A stretch of 64,000 nucleotides of DNA from Datisca glomerata (lineage: Eukaryota > Streptophyta > Magnoliopsida > Cucurbitales > Datiscaceae). Positions 1-12,173 of this stretch are shown here, in pieces; within the stretch, counting starts at the first letter, position 1; the number at the start of each line of letters is the position of its first letter. Position numbers and translations under genes: made by a program. The notes beneath the pieces were generated by a model. That model was not told the origin of the DNA, did no database searches, and saw only the letters and a program-made list of their open reading frames with translations. The stretch covers positions 546,666 through 610,665 of the forward strand of contig QANY01007196.1 of assembly GCA_003255025.1 (NCBI GenBank), given 5' to 3'.

Positions 1-2432
1 GAAGTTGACGGTGGGTGTATAAATAATTCAGCACAATATATAAACATTTACACGCAATACATAAAAATTTACACAAACATAAAAATATTTAGATGTGTGT
101 AAAATATTTATAGATTCCATCGGTTTTGCAATCCCTTATTTTTTTTACCTCTCTTAATTGAAGTCTCAAACTCGACTGCTCCCCTATATGACCTAAATAA
201 ATATGGAAAATAATTTCGTTTATTTGGTTCCACAAAAAGAAATATGGAATTAAAATTGTATTGCACTATATAAAAAAATCTTACCATAAAAAGGTATTTT
301 AGGGCGAGAAATTTTATTATCTTTTTTTTTACCCTTCAAACCTCTTTAAAATATAGTATAATATATGATTTTTACCATCTTTTCTCATATAATATAACTC
401 ACATTTTAGTATATTATTTTCTATTTAATAATAATTTATCTATAAATAATTGATAAACAAATATATTATAATATTACCAATTAGAAACTTAAATATCTAT
501 ACAGGAGAATTTTGAAAAATTTTAAGATTGTTTTAAGTCAGCAGTAATTTATTTGTTAGGAACTTATAAAATTAAATATGTAATGTTCATGTCGGCACAT
601 GAAAATTCATATAAATGAGGTGAGAAATATTTTTATATAAGAGAAATTATCTTTTAATATTATAGAATCTAACAAGTTGATGAATAATCATTTCTATATT
701 ATTCAATTTGTAATGCTATATAGTAAAATTTCATCCATATTATAAATAAGTCAATGTATTTATTATTACTACTATTTTACTTTTAGTTTATAACTATAAT
801 TATTTTCAAAGATAATATATCTTTTTCTACATTTATTAATTTAAAATTATAGATGCATTTTTAATTGTTTAACACGTATAAAGTATGTAAACTAGTTCTA
901 TCAAGTGCATATTGCTCTTTATTTTGTTTTCAAATATACAAATAATGGGTTTGCTATATCAAATTATTTCGAACAATGGTAGGGTAAAATACATCAACCT
1001 ATCTTATAGTTTATCTTAATTACAGAGATACACCATTTACTTTTAGTAATACACAACTCACTCAACCTTAATGAATTGTTAAAAATATCATTCTCCTATT
1101 GATATCTCACTATTTATTTTATCCATCTCTTTTAAATTTAGCAAATAATGTTTTAGACATCCTCAAAAATTGACTTACACATGTTATAGTGTAGAAGTAA
1201 ACAAAATTAGGAAGCTGACAAATAATAATTGCCTATTAGTACAAATTTTTACTACAAGGGCAAGCTGTGAGGGCATTTATGGGATGAAATTTTGTATACA
1301 AAGCTATGCGTTGGCTTTAATGAAACTAGAAAGAACTGTGTAGATTTTGATACTAGAGGAAGTGTTCATATAATTTAGAAGAAATATTATGGAAGTTGGT
1401 GTAATTTACCAAACAATAGGATCTTTCAATTTTTCTATCTGTCTATCTATAATGATAATATAACAATAAGGTAAAAATACACTTACCTTCCCTTTATTTT
1501 AACCAAAAGACACAAACACCCCTTGAGTTTTCACAAAAGACACAATCTTTTTGTTTAAATAAGGTTGTTAGAGAAATGAGTCATTAGATGTACCAGGACA
1601 TCTCAGTTAGACTGACACCTGCATAGTACCTCATCATTTAACACAACTCAACATATTATTAGCATAAAATAAAAATAGTCAAAAAATGAAAACACAAAAT
1701 AAATCAATCAGTAGAACCTAAACTAATACATTTTACGAATATCATCAAAAATAAAAAAGAGCAAAAAGCTAGAGCAGTTCACCACCAGGTAAGAGGAACT
1801 ATACTTGAAGCTCTAGACGTCAAATAATTTGCATCTGAGTTACCTTTTTGGTAGATGTGTGGGACAACAAAGTTAATGTCAGAGATAAAGTCAAACACCT
1901 ACTTAAGCAGGTTGTCAAGGCCAATGGACCTTATGGGACCTGCAAGGAAGAATGAACACCAAATAAGCAGAACCACTCTCCAACCAATAAAGACATACAC
2001 TCCTAGTTTAAACATTTTGTTAGTATGTTTTTCAAATGCGAAAAATAACTTTGTCCTCTTCGTGCAGACTTTAGCTCGGACACAAAACTTCTCTTCTTTC
2101 AAGATTAGACATAATCCTTCTCTGAGGACTTCTAGAATCAACTCTTCTTGACGCACTGATTTTTACGGCTCAGCTCTTCACATTCTCTTCTCTCCGAACC
2201 CTCCATCGCTCTATACTTCTCTTCGTAGATGCGGCGTAGCAACTTTAGGGATTTAACGCCCATCCTTCCCCCTCCCCCTCCCCTTCTTGCTCCTCTTCCC
2301 CTCCACCTACTACTCCTCCGCCTCCTTCGTCTCCCCCATTTACCTCCCCCTTCTCCTCTCTCCGTTTGTAGAAGTGACTACGGAGAGAAAATGGCACTAA
2401 ACCCCCTTTCATTTGAGGGTATTTGCACTTAG
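1..2432. other. AT-rich intergenic DNA, no gene seen
   Basis: I see no credible coding region. Most of the stretch is AT-rich single-copy-looking DNA. Around 960-1260 and 1465-1640 the text resembles decayed repeat ends (short runs about lines of 'acaaacacccct' type), but no partner end was found. From about 2160 to 2400 the plus strand becomes strongly CT-rich; the small open frames there are low-complexity and not convincing. Confidence 0.6.
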
Positions 2433-4842
2433 GCCCTGTTTGGTTCGTGATATCCTCCTTTCAATGGGTGGAACTAGGACTCAAGTTCAGTGGGGCCACT
2501 GGTTCCACTCCTGTTTTTATTTACGGTGTATTTTATATTATTCTAGAACTCAAAGAAGGCTGTGAATGCGAATCCACCGATTCAGTTGATTTTATTTTGA
2601 AAAACAAATTCTATTTTAGCACAACCAGATTCCTAATAAACATTCAACCAAAAATCAGATTTCTAATAAACATTCAACAACATATCAGATTTTATAAGAA
2701 TAATACTATCAATTATTAAATTTAACCACGAAAACCATACATTAGAAATTTTTTGTAAGGTGCTTCTTATAGGAAATGTTTCAAAATATAAAAAGAAAAT
2801 AACATGTGATTTAAAGTCATATTCTTTTAAATACGTTTACTGCTATCAAATTATAAATTACTCACAAATTTTTTCTACAAAAAAATTTCCATGCACACAT
2901 AACATTGTTTTCTTCACTAATATAGGCATTTAAGAAGGCTTGGAATGCAGCTCGTTATTATGACTCAGGAGCTGTGTCAGTAATTCCAGAAAAAAGTTTT
3001 CTAGTAATGCAACTTAAGTTCTCAGGCCCTTGTGAATCTAATCTGATTGTTCAAGTCATTAAGAAATTGATAATTTCAAGATTTTTTTCTTTTTTTTCTT
3101 CAAAGCTTTCAGAATATTATACATAATTGAGAAATTAAGTACTGAAATAAATTTCTAAACCTCCCCACCGGTTCCATCAACGTCGTGTTTGGTTCTCCAA
3201 AGATCTGCAATTGAATTACTATTTTACAAGAAGAAGCGGAGAAGAAAATGATCCAAGGAGGCGAAAGAGGTGTCCGATATCTAAGGTTTCTCGAGGAGCT
3301 GGACTTAGAGAAAAGTGAATTTTGTGGGGGTCGATGGAAGAAGGTAATGTTGGTTTTCACATTGCATTAATTGAGCAGTTTTAATTAAGATAGAATGAGC
3401 TCTGATTTTGAAATTCTCTAATTGATGTAGCTAAGTGTTTGTCAAAAATCATTATAGTTGAATGGAAAATTATCTATTACAGTGTCCACTCCATTATGTT
3501 TTTGTGATTTTTGGTGGCAACCATTATAAAATAGGACAATCATTCAAGTTGTGATAACCATTACGAAAATGGATAACCATTCAATGACTATAAATACATT
3601 GGTGTAACCAAAGTGAGAGCACCTTTTGACATTTTCTATCTGAAAAGAAAAATTAATATCCCTCATTCTTTCTTCTTTGCATTGTCATTAGTCATTTACT
3701 TTTGATTACAAGACATAAATTGGTTCGCCGGTTCTTGTGGTTGATGATTGCTTACACATCTTAAGTACTGTAGAGGGAGCAGATTCGTCATAAGGAGACA
3801 TAATGAATTCATTGGACTGAGACTTAAATTCTAGATTTGTCATTTGACTGAGTTATTTTCTACTAATTTATTTGTTTGTTTTTCTTATTTGCTACAGTGA
3901 ACAATTTGATTGTTATTTTTACAATAGGTAGATCAGAAATGGAATTGGAAATAAAGTAAATACAGAGGTGGAAGAAAGATGTGTGAGCCTAAGACCATGT
4001 TCTTTCAGCTCGGGGTCAGAGAGAGAGAGGCATACCGTCGTCCGTCGATTTTCTGCAACGGTCACCGTCGTGGAGTTGCTGGAGTGGCCAGTGGCAGTCA
4101 CTCGACTCAACGACGCGGGACCTCGTCGGGGTGGATGGGGATTTGGGGAATTCGATTTTCTAGTTTATAGGGATTAGAAATAAAAACTATTGAGGTTAAA
4201 ATTGAAAATAGAAGACTAAAACTTAAGAAATAGTGGTGTCGTAATTAAAAAAGAGTGGGGTCAAAAATAAAAAATACATAAAAAATTGAAAAAAATTCCA
4301 CACTAAAAATTAATATATATATATTTTGAGTGGGGTCACTTTTGGGGTCAAGTGACCCACGTTTGTTTGGAGTAATTCTTAAATTGAGATGCAATCCTAG
4401 TTTGTATGCTATCACATTTTACAATCTTTCGAGGTTATCAAATTGCAATAGAAAATATGAGAAATTCTAATTTACAATTCTAATATCAGACAAAACTACT
4501 TTGATTTTCGTATCCTAATGTCTGTTCTTTATTTCAGAGCCTCTCTCATTTTATTAATTTAATTAACGTAAACTTTATTCAAGTCTAGCCTAGCATTATA
4601 AACTTATTTAAGTTTATGTTTGCATATCAAAATATTTTTTTGGATATTAACCGAAAGAGTATTTAAGTAACTTTTTATCATTTACATAAATTTATGACAA
4701 AATTTAACCTATATCAAACATAGCATCCCTAAATTGTAACACATTATTTCATAGATTACACTAAACAACTAAATATGACAATCATATTTTGACAGCAATT
4801 GAATTACAATGATTATTTTAGATTGCACGAACCAAACAACTC
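2433..4842. mobile_element. Candidate non-autonomous DNA transposon (hAT- or Harbinger-like ends)
   Basis: The left end begins GGCCCTGTTTGGTTCGTG, and the right end near 4828-4841 carries the inverse CACGAACCAAACA, giving a 13-bp inverted match. The outer five or six bases do not pair, and no clear target-site duplication was found. No transposase is visible. The interior contains two GC-richer, exon-like islands (3165-3365 and 3960-4175) that stand out from AT-rich surroundings, which would fit a captured gene fragment. An alternative is two separate elements, since GTTTGTTTGG near 4368 can also pair with the right end. The start resembles that of the DNA element at 22670 (GCCGTTTGGTACG). 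Confidence 0.35.
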
Positions 4843-7304
4843 TCTTGGTCCAAAATCTTCCAAAATCCACAATTTAGTCAAACTTTCATTTTAAGCACTA
4901 ATGGTCCAAAATTAATCTTTTGTTTCAACCACTAACAGAAATATGCATGTGACATGCACGGTCTCATGAGATTAGTGTAAAAATGTCATATCTTTGTCAT
5001 TTGTGGGAGATTTTCACTATTTTATCATAACTTGTTTTCGTAAATCTTTTTATTTTGAATTTACGAAGACGAGAGGTGAAACATTGAAATCCCTTAAAAA
5101 TGATGATGGTCTGGTCTTCTTATACATGCTAATCTCATAAGAATATGCGTGATTTGTATTGGAAGATTATTTTTTACTGTGTGTGAGAAATGAAAGCTTA
5201 GAAACTAAAATGCTATTGGAAGATTTGAGATTAAAAGTACAACCACCACAAAAGTTAGGGAGTTTAATGTCATTCGCACAAAAATGCCAAGGATTCAACA
5301 AACCGCCGTATAACTTCGAATCTTTCACAGAAAATTTGTGCAGAATTAAAAGCTTTCAATCTCATTAAAATATATGTTTTATTTTTTTACTGATTGATTG
5401 AATCTTATTTAATGAGATTGAGCTTGAGCTCGTTGAATCTTATTATCAAGATGGAATCTTATTTATGAGATTGAGCTTGGATCACATGCTAATCGATCTT
5501 GAGCTTGTTGCCTTATTCTTTTCGTTTAATTTAAACCAAAAGAAATATGAGTGTTACTTTAACCTAACAACAGTAAAATAAACAAGAGATTAAAAAGGGA
5601 AGTTGCTGTAAAAGGTGAAATAAAGATCGATTAGCACGTGATCCTAATAAAGACAAGTAAAGGAGAAAAGCAAGGTAAAGGAAAGGGAAAAAGATAGACG
5701 TTGGAAAGTCTTTTTTGTGGAACTCCCCACCTGCATCACATCACACGTGCACGTGATATGTACGATTTTATTATTTTGATTATTTTTTATACATTAAATG
5801 TTTGTGTAAAAAGCTTTGAGTAAATTACATTTATTAGTAGATAAAATTAGAAAATTACAATTATAACTTTTATGTTTTTTATAAGTCTAACTCACCAAAA
5901 TATTTCTAATTAAGTTAATTATACTAGAAGAACATCATCTATATATTATTTTAGTTTGATTTTTAGTAAATTATTCCTTTGATCTCTATGTAATAAATGA
6001 ACTAAAAACAGTTTTATTCTTTTATTGATTGATTGAATTTTCTAATATATATTTTAACGATGAAATAACTTATATATTCTCATGTCTAAACAAATTTGAA
6101 ATTAGAAATGATAAAAAATGAAAAGTTTGCTCAAGAGTACATCATTTAGAGAAATAAGAAAAGAAGAATAACTAACAATAGTGATCCACCATTAACATAC
6201 TCAATGTGCAATATTGAAATTATAAAATAAGAAATGAACAAAATGGTCTAAAAATGATTTTTAGTATCAACTAATTTTTAATATATTAAAGATTAAAGAT
6301 GAAATATATATATATATATANTATATATATATCTATACACATTTTTTTTGAAACTAAATATACATTTATTATGCATGAGAGGGACGAGAGTGCAAGAATA
6401 AAACATTGAAACAGTGGCACTGAAAATCATGGTGTTTGAAATTAGCATTTACATTTATAAGGAACACCAATGCAATGAAAACGACTACCCGTCTCAATCT
6501 GGTTTGAAAAATTAGGTCATTGGTGTTTGAAACGTTCATTCCTATTATTTGAGAGAAGAAATGGTCCCAAAAGGAAAAAAGTTCACTCAGATGATTCTTA
6601 TAATCAAATTAAATGTCATTCATTTAATTCTTTGCATTGATGAAAGTGGTCCGTTTTTATATATGTAGTTATTTCTACTCATAATACATACATGCGTGTG
6701 TTTCAAATATTTTTGTTTTGAAACGTATTCTTGTATTTTAATTTTTTTTTACCTTAAACACTGTTCGAGTGATTTACTCTCAAAATACAAATTTATACGG
6801 TAAAAATGGCTTCATGTTATATGTGAGTTAAAATAGCTCTCTAGCATGCACTCCAAAACTTACAATTAATTTCGTCATGAACATTATTGTAGTCTCAATT
6901 TCATTGCAATAATCAAATATAATTGAAATTAAAAAGTAAAACTGAGAAAATTCAAATTGCAAAAATGGTTTAATTAAGTGGGCTTAAATCATTCGGTCAA
7001 CTTTACTTGTCTCAAATAAATTAACCTTAAACATATAACTAAACTGTGACCTGAATGAAGTCTCAAATGAATACAATAATGTAAGTCAACTTAGTGTACT
7101 GTTATATTAAAAACCCCCTAGAATTAATTTATTTCTCTGACTGACATAATCTTGTTTGATAAATAAAGAAAAATTTCAAAAAAAAAAACTAATCAAACGA
7201 ACAACACTGGAGTCTTCTTTATATCTTTTCTTTAAAATAAAAAAAAATAATAAAACCAAGATTTTCCAAAGGTGATCAAACCATGGGTCCATGTCTCCAT
7301 GATC
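4843..7304. other. AT-rich region downstream of the IDD gene
   Basis: There is no gene I can support. Features inside are a run of imperfect short repeats at 5390-5500 built on 'aatcttattta..gagattgagctt', a G-box-like CACGTG core near 5636 and another in 'cacgtgcacgtg' near 5744-5755, and a TA microsatellite around 6304-6333. The stretch at 5499-5525 repeats 25 bases of IDD exon 3 exactly. The region just upstream of 7305 would hold the 3' UTR of the minus-strand IDD gene. Confidence 0.6.
6304..6333. repeat. TA dinucleotide microsatellite containing an ambiguous base
   Basis: An uninterrupted TA repeat surrounds a single 'n' at 6321. The ambiguous base suggests a length uncertainty or unresolved gap in the assembly rather than a real polymorphic site. 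Confidence 0.9.
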
Positions 7305-9276
7305 TCATTCTCCTTCTGTCGTCGCTGAAGACATGTAACTTATAGCTATTGACGTTGTTTCGTCGGACGGTGCCACAAACATTGTCGACGTCTGGAACTG
7401 TCGCTTACATGACTGACAAGTGATCTCAAGAATGGTGCAGCTAATCCTTCTTGTGGCCTCATCTTTCATAGTTTGAGCTTTCTCAACTTCAGCTTGAGCT
7501 TGTTGCCTTATTCTTTTGGCATTTTCAAACTCAAGTTCCGCCATCTCTATCTGTCGCTTTGCTTCTCGTCTTGCCTCTTCCGCGTATGCCTTTTCGGCCA
7601 TCGCCAATTTCACATCATTCTCGATGATATCGCATGTCGTCGATGACAAACCAACCGAAAGTTTCAAATCAGTGGCGTCTTTTTCGTCTAAAAGTCGTGA
7701 TTGACGAGCGTTCAGTGATAGTGGAAGAAGCTGGAGTTCGAGATTATGACCTTCGCGTATGGAAAGAGAACTACTACAATTATAATTATTGTTATTACTA
7801 TTATCAATATTAATGTTAATGTTAGTGTTATAATGTTGTGAACTAAAGAAGAAAGGGTGAGAAGGGTGATTTGGTACTAACAAGGGGAGATTAGGAGTGT
7901 GGTTAGAAGAGGTAGGGCTAGAAGCTGACAGAGAAGAAGAAGGTTGTTGTCTTGCCTTAATTCCAGGCCTCACTTCACGTATAGTGCAAGCATCTTGGTG
8001 CTCAATGAAGCTCTCTACTCTGAAAAATTAAGCAAAAAAGAGAGAGAGAAATAAATCTTTAATTAGTTAGAATAATTATAAAATAAATAAATAAATAAAC
8101 AAATCCCAGTACAAATTATATATATCTGCATTATTATGTGGTCATGACTTCGAGTTATCTTATTATTTAATCTAATTATATTTAATATTTTTAAAAGAAA
8201 AAAGAAGGAAGAAGTTCATTTAGGGTTACCACGATAATATAACATAAACAACTATTGAAGTTATTAAATAATTAATTTTTTTGTGTCTAGTACAAAAAGA
8301 AAGTTGTTGTTAATTTGTCATTAATAATATATAACTTAATTAATCTTCATTATCCATATGAACAATAACTAAGGAACTCAAATCCAACCCACACAAGTTT
8401 AAATTGCAAATTGACCGATTAAAAAAACTGTTCTAACTCTTGAGTTTTGTTAAATTTCAACTAATTATCAAAAGGTCTTAACAAGGTTTATCTATTAATT
8501 TGCGATATGATCATGTATTTCTATTTCAGTATTTATTCATATAATTGGCTATTAATATCAAATCAAATTTATTAAAAGTAGAATATTTTATTTATATTTT
8601 GCTGCGAATAAGAAAATGAAAGAGAGAGAGAGAGAGAGAGAGACCTGGAAAAGACACGGCCGCAGTCACAAGAATGGCCTCTGGAGCCACAGGTTTTGAG
8701 ATGAGCTTTATAATCAGACTGAACAGCATAACCTTTACAACATTTCTCACAAACCCACTGTTTATGATTACTGTGTTTCCTCCTGAAATGTTTCTTTATT
8801 CCCACAAGATCTCCCAGGGCATGTGACGGATCATTGTGCAAACAGCTCTTTTCAGGGCAAACAAACACCTTCTTCTTCACCTGATCCTCCATTCTCTCCT
8901 TCTTCAAAAGCTTCCATGGTACCTTATGCCTTCTTCTATGCATCTGCAGATTCTGATCTCTTTGAAACCCTTGGTTGCAGATTTCGCACACGTATCTATC
9001 TGATTCCATTAGGGTTTTCGGCGAGAGTGACACCACCTCTGCATCTGGGTCTTTCAAAAACGAAACCAAAATTAATTAATTCATTGTTTCATTCATTCGA
9101 TTCTCAAGTTGGGAAGAGGGATCGATTTTGATTTTACCTGGAGTTCCGGCGGGTCTTCGTTTGCGTTTGGAAGCAGGGAAGGAGGATGATGATGGAGATT
9201 CTGTTTGGAAGGAAGGAAAGGGAGTAGAAGAAGATGGGGGGTCTGAAGATGAAGAAACGGCGCCGTTCAACAACAT
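7305..9276 (-). CDS. INDETERMINATE-domain (IDD14/15/16-like) C2H2 zinc-finger transcription factor, three exons
   Basis: Predicted nuclear DNA-binding regulator. Exons are 9276-9138, 9050-8645 and 8019-7305 on the minus strand; introns (87 and 625 bp) have GT/AG ends, and the exons total 1260 nt, in frame, 419 residues. A basic nuclear signal KRKRR lies at 37-41. The four-finger ID domain follows: ZF1 C68/C71/H84/H88, ZF2 C111/C116/H134/H139, ZF3 C147/C150/H163/C167, and ZF4 C174/C176/H189/C193, which is split by intron 2. DPDAEVVSLSPKTL before ZF1 and VESFIEHQDAC after intron 2 are typical of the family. Later come an Asn-rich stretch (about 247-261), an LELQL repression-like motif (275-279) and a charged coiled coil (about 316-374). 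The coiled coil and the ZF1 flank point to the IDD14/IDD15(SGR5)/IDD16 branch, which in Arabidopsis acts in gravitropism, organ orientation and auxin or starch metabolism. I cannot tell which of the three it is. Confidence 0.93.
8621..8643. repeat. GA/CT microsatellite at the intron 2 donor of the IDD gene
   Basis: On the coding (minus) strand the donor GT is followed immediately by about ten CT units. The tract therefore overlaps the 5' splice-site context. If the intron is retained, it encodes a Ser-Leu repeat. Confidence 0.9.
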
Positions 9277-9510
9277 TGAGCGAGAAAATTAACGCTAATT
9301 GGTGACTCGTTGCTTTGCTTTGGTTGGCAGGTTCAGTTGATTAAGTGGGAATAGTGAGATTTCAGCTTTACTCGTCTCTACCATACAAGAAAGTGGAGAG
9401 AGAAAATATAGAGAGAGAAAGAGAGGAGAAAAAGTTGTTCTTGCTTTCTGCAAACAACTTTCTTTAAGCTTTTAAGACGTTTTTTTTTGTTCCTTTTTTA
9501 TGCATTTATC
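9277..9510 (-). promoter_or_regulatory. Probable 5' UTR and core promoter of the IDD gene
   Basis: Upstream of the ATG on the minus strand lies a CT-rich, purine-poor leader (about 9380-9445 reads as repeated TCTC), as is common in plant 5' UTRs. A weak TATA-like GCATAAAAAAGG occurs at about 9491-9503, some 215 bases upstream of the start codon. The transcription start is inferred, not seen. Confidence 0.35.
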
Positions 9511-11743
9511 CTATACACTTAGAAGTTTTTTTTTTCCTTTTTTTATTTTGCTTTATATCTCTTTGGTATGTTATATTGAAAAAATTTCAGTTACTACTAA
9601 ACACGATATTTTTTAAATTATCTATTGATACTTATTTTAAATATAATATTTTATTTATATTTTAAAAAGAGAATAAATGAGTTTTAGAAATTAAAAAAAC
9701 ATGCTCGAGTGATATCATGTAATAAGAAAGAGTAGTACAATTGCTGTCTTCGGGAATATGGGGAATTTTCTCCTTGGAGAGTAGAAAATTTTCAATATCC
9801 TTGAAATATTGAATACTTAGTATTCTCTCATTAAATGTCGTCAAGTGTAATAAATTATAATATTTATTCATGTTTCAAATAGATAAGATGAGCGGGTCTT
9901 GTAACTTAAGAAAAATATACACCTGACACCAAATTATACGAGGACAACAAAAAAATTTACATTGAGATGGAGATTAGGGATGAAAAGTGAAGACCCCTAG
10001 TATTTGCTTGAGAATATAAGCCATCAGATTTTGATCACACCCTTTTCGATGATTTGAATACAATGTGATATTTGATCAATCCGGATAGTTGAAATTTTAA
10101 CCAATAACTCATATCAACCTTACATAAACACTAAAATTTTCTTGAGTTCATGTGATATTTTTATTTTTATATTTAAATTAAATATGAGAACAAATAAAAT
10201 TAAACGAGAGTCTCATGTTCTGACGAACATGAAAAAATCCCTATAACCAACACCACTAATATAAATTTGAGACAAAAAACATGCTTTCCCATATAAAAAC
10301 AAAGAGTCATTATTAATTTCATATCTCACTGAAATTTGCATAAAAAAATTCAGTCCACACCTCCAATCACACACATGACTGCATATCTCGTCACGTGACC
10401 CTCTCCCTCCCATTAAAAAAGAAAAAAAGATTGATAATAGATATTTCTATTTTGACAAGCCTAACTATGTTTGATGATTAATGTTTCTTTTGTGAAAAAG
10501 CTAGCGTGATTAGTCACTTTCAGTGGCGTAATTTTCTTCTTAATCCTTAGTTTATTTATTTATATTTTTTCCTACTTTATTGAATTTGAATATATTTAAA
10601 AAGAATACTTACATCGTTTTAGTGAGAGGAATTCATACTCACTACTTTGATTAATCTAAGTCTAACCAAATATAAATAATTTAGTTTACATTCAAATTAA
10701 AAAAATAGTTGATTCCACTAACAATGTTAGATATTCATTCATCATTTTTTCTACAAGATCTATATATATACACACACGATTAGACTTGATTAGTCCATGT
10801 CTACGGTGAGAGGAATTGACCCTTCAGTTGGCCAAAAGTCAAATATTGTTCATATTTTAATAAATGAAAAAATATTCAGACACCCTTTTAGGTTTACCTA
10901 AACGACACGACACCCTCTTTAATTTAAAAAAAGATACGAACCTCCCTTAATATTTTATTTTAGAGATTAAAAAACTCAAAAATGTTATTTTCCTCATTAA
11001 CGGCGTTAAAGTTTCTCAAAATACTAAGAATACCCTTCTTTTCTATATTGCTTAGTGGGTAGAACCTGAATTTTCAAGTTTGGAGAGTTTTTCAGTTATG
11101 AGCGAAATAACCCAATTCATGTTTTGTGGGCTTTCACAAGTCCGGGTTTCCCTACGTATGGGTTTTCTCAGGTATGGCCAATATGCTTAAATGAATCTCG
11201 ATCTAAAATTATTTTGGCCATTTCATTCTAAAACTAAACTTTTTATTGTAGATTGAATCTATTTATCTTTTCTTAAACAATATATAGTATTTATGTATTT
11301 TAGGTAAATCTCAATGGATGTACTTATACTTTTTCCTTTAATAGAATTACATATTAGAGGCAAGATAAGTTCTTGTAGTGTGACTAGAAAGCCAATCCTA
11401 TCATACATTTTCTCGTGGGACTGGCTCCATTGTGCAAACCCATCTTACATAGTCAATGATATTTTAAATTTCAGAAATTATAACAAATAATAATTTTACA
11501 CATCACATTAGATTTCTGTCAAGAATTTTAACTATAGATTTCTATCATTTTTTTACCCTTTTCAACTTAATCCCTTTTTTTGTTAGAATCGTTTAACCCT
11601 AGAATGAAATAGTTGTTTTTCTAGTTCTTTTACTATATTTATAATTAGTAAAATTTGAATATATCAATTGATTGACAAAAGTATAATCTTTTAGAAATCT
11701 TGATAGAAACTGGCCTACACCATTACTTAGTTACCTAAAAAAT
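9511..11743. other. Intergenic, upstream of the IDD gene
   Basis: AT-rich DNA with no coding region I can support. A stretch at about 10865-11170 has the mixed composition of a decayed repeat end, but no matching end was found. Confidence 0.6.
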
Positions 11744-12173
11744 TAGGGGTGTTCAAAACCGAACCGAACCTAATTGAAAAAGATCGGTTCGGTTAGTTCT
11801 TTATGTGTGTTCAGTTCGATTCGGCTCGAAAAAATTACCGAATCAAAGTTTCGGTTTGGTTCAAAATTTTAGTGGTTTTCGAACCGAACCGAAACATTAA
11901 ATTTATATTTTTTTTATTTTTTGTATATAATTTCTTATAAAACTGAATCGAACCGAAATAAAACTTTAATTTTATATTTATTTTTCAATAATATCATTTT
12001 AAAATAATTTATAATTAATAATATCAAACTGGAGAACCGAATTGAACTGAAACTCACGGTTCGGTTTGGCTCGTTTAGCATTCATAATTCGTTTCAGTTC
12101 GATTTTGTCACCGAACTGAAATTTTGATTCGGTTTCACCAAAAATTGACCAAACTGAACTGTGAACAAGCCTA
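11744..12173. mobile_element. Small repeat with inverted ends, rich in CGGTTCGGTT/AACCGAACCG motifs
   Basis: The left end reads TAGGGGTGTTCA and the right end TGAACAAGCCTA; they pair at 10 of 12 positions as an inverted terminus. Inside, many copies of ACCGAACCGAA and its complement are spread over both halves, so the single strand could fold on itself. This matches a type of short AACCGAACC-rich dispersed repeat common in plant genomes. There is no coding sequence, and I could not define a target duplication. Confidence 0.55.

Noticed and set aside
2229..2432. Small Pro/Leu-rich open frame
   Set aside because: It is a by-product of a CT-rich tract. It has no domain, no neighbouring exon, and very low sequence complexity.
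3109..3360. Open frame of 83 codons on minus, and frames at 3919-4177
   Set aside because: There are overlapping frames on both strands in GC-richer islands and none matches a known protein. I kept the islands only as possible captured fragments.
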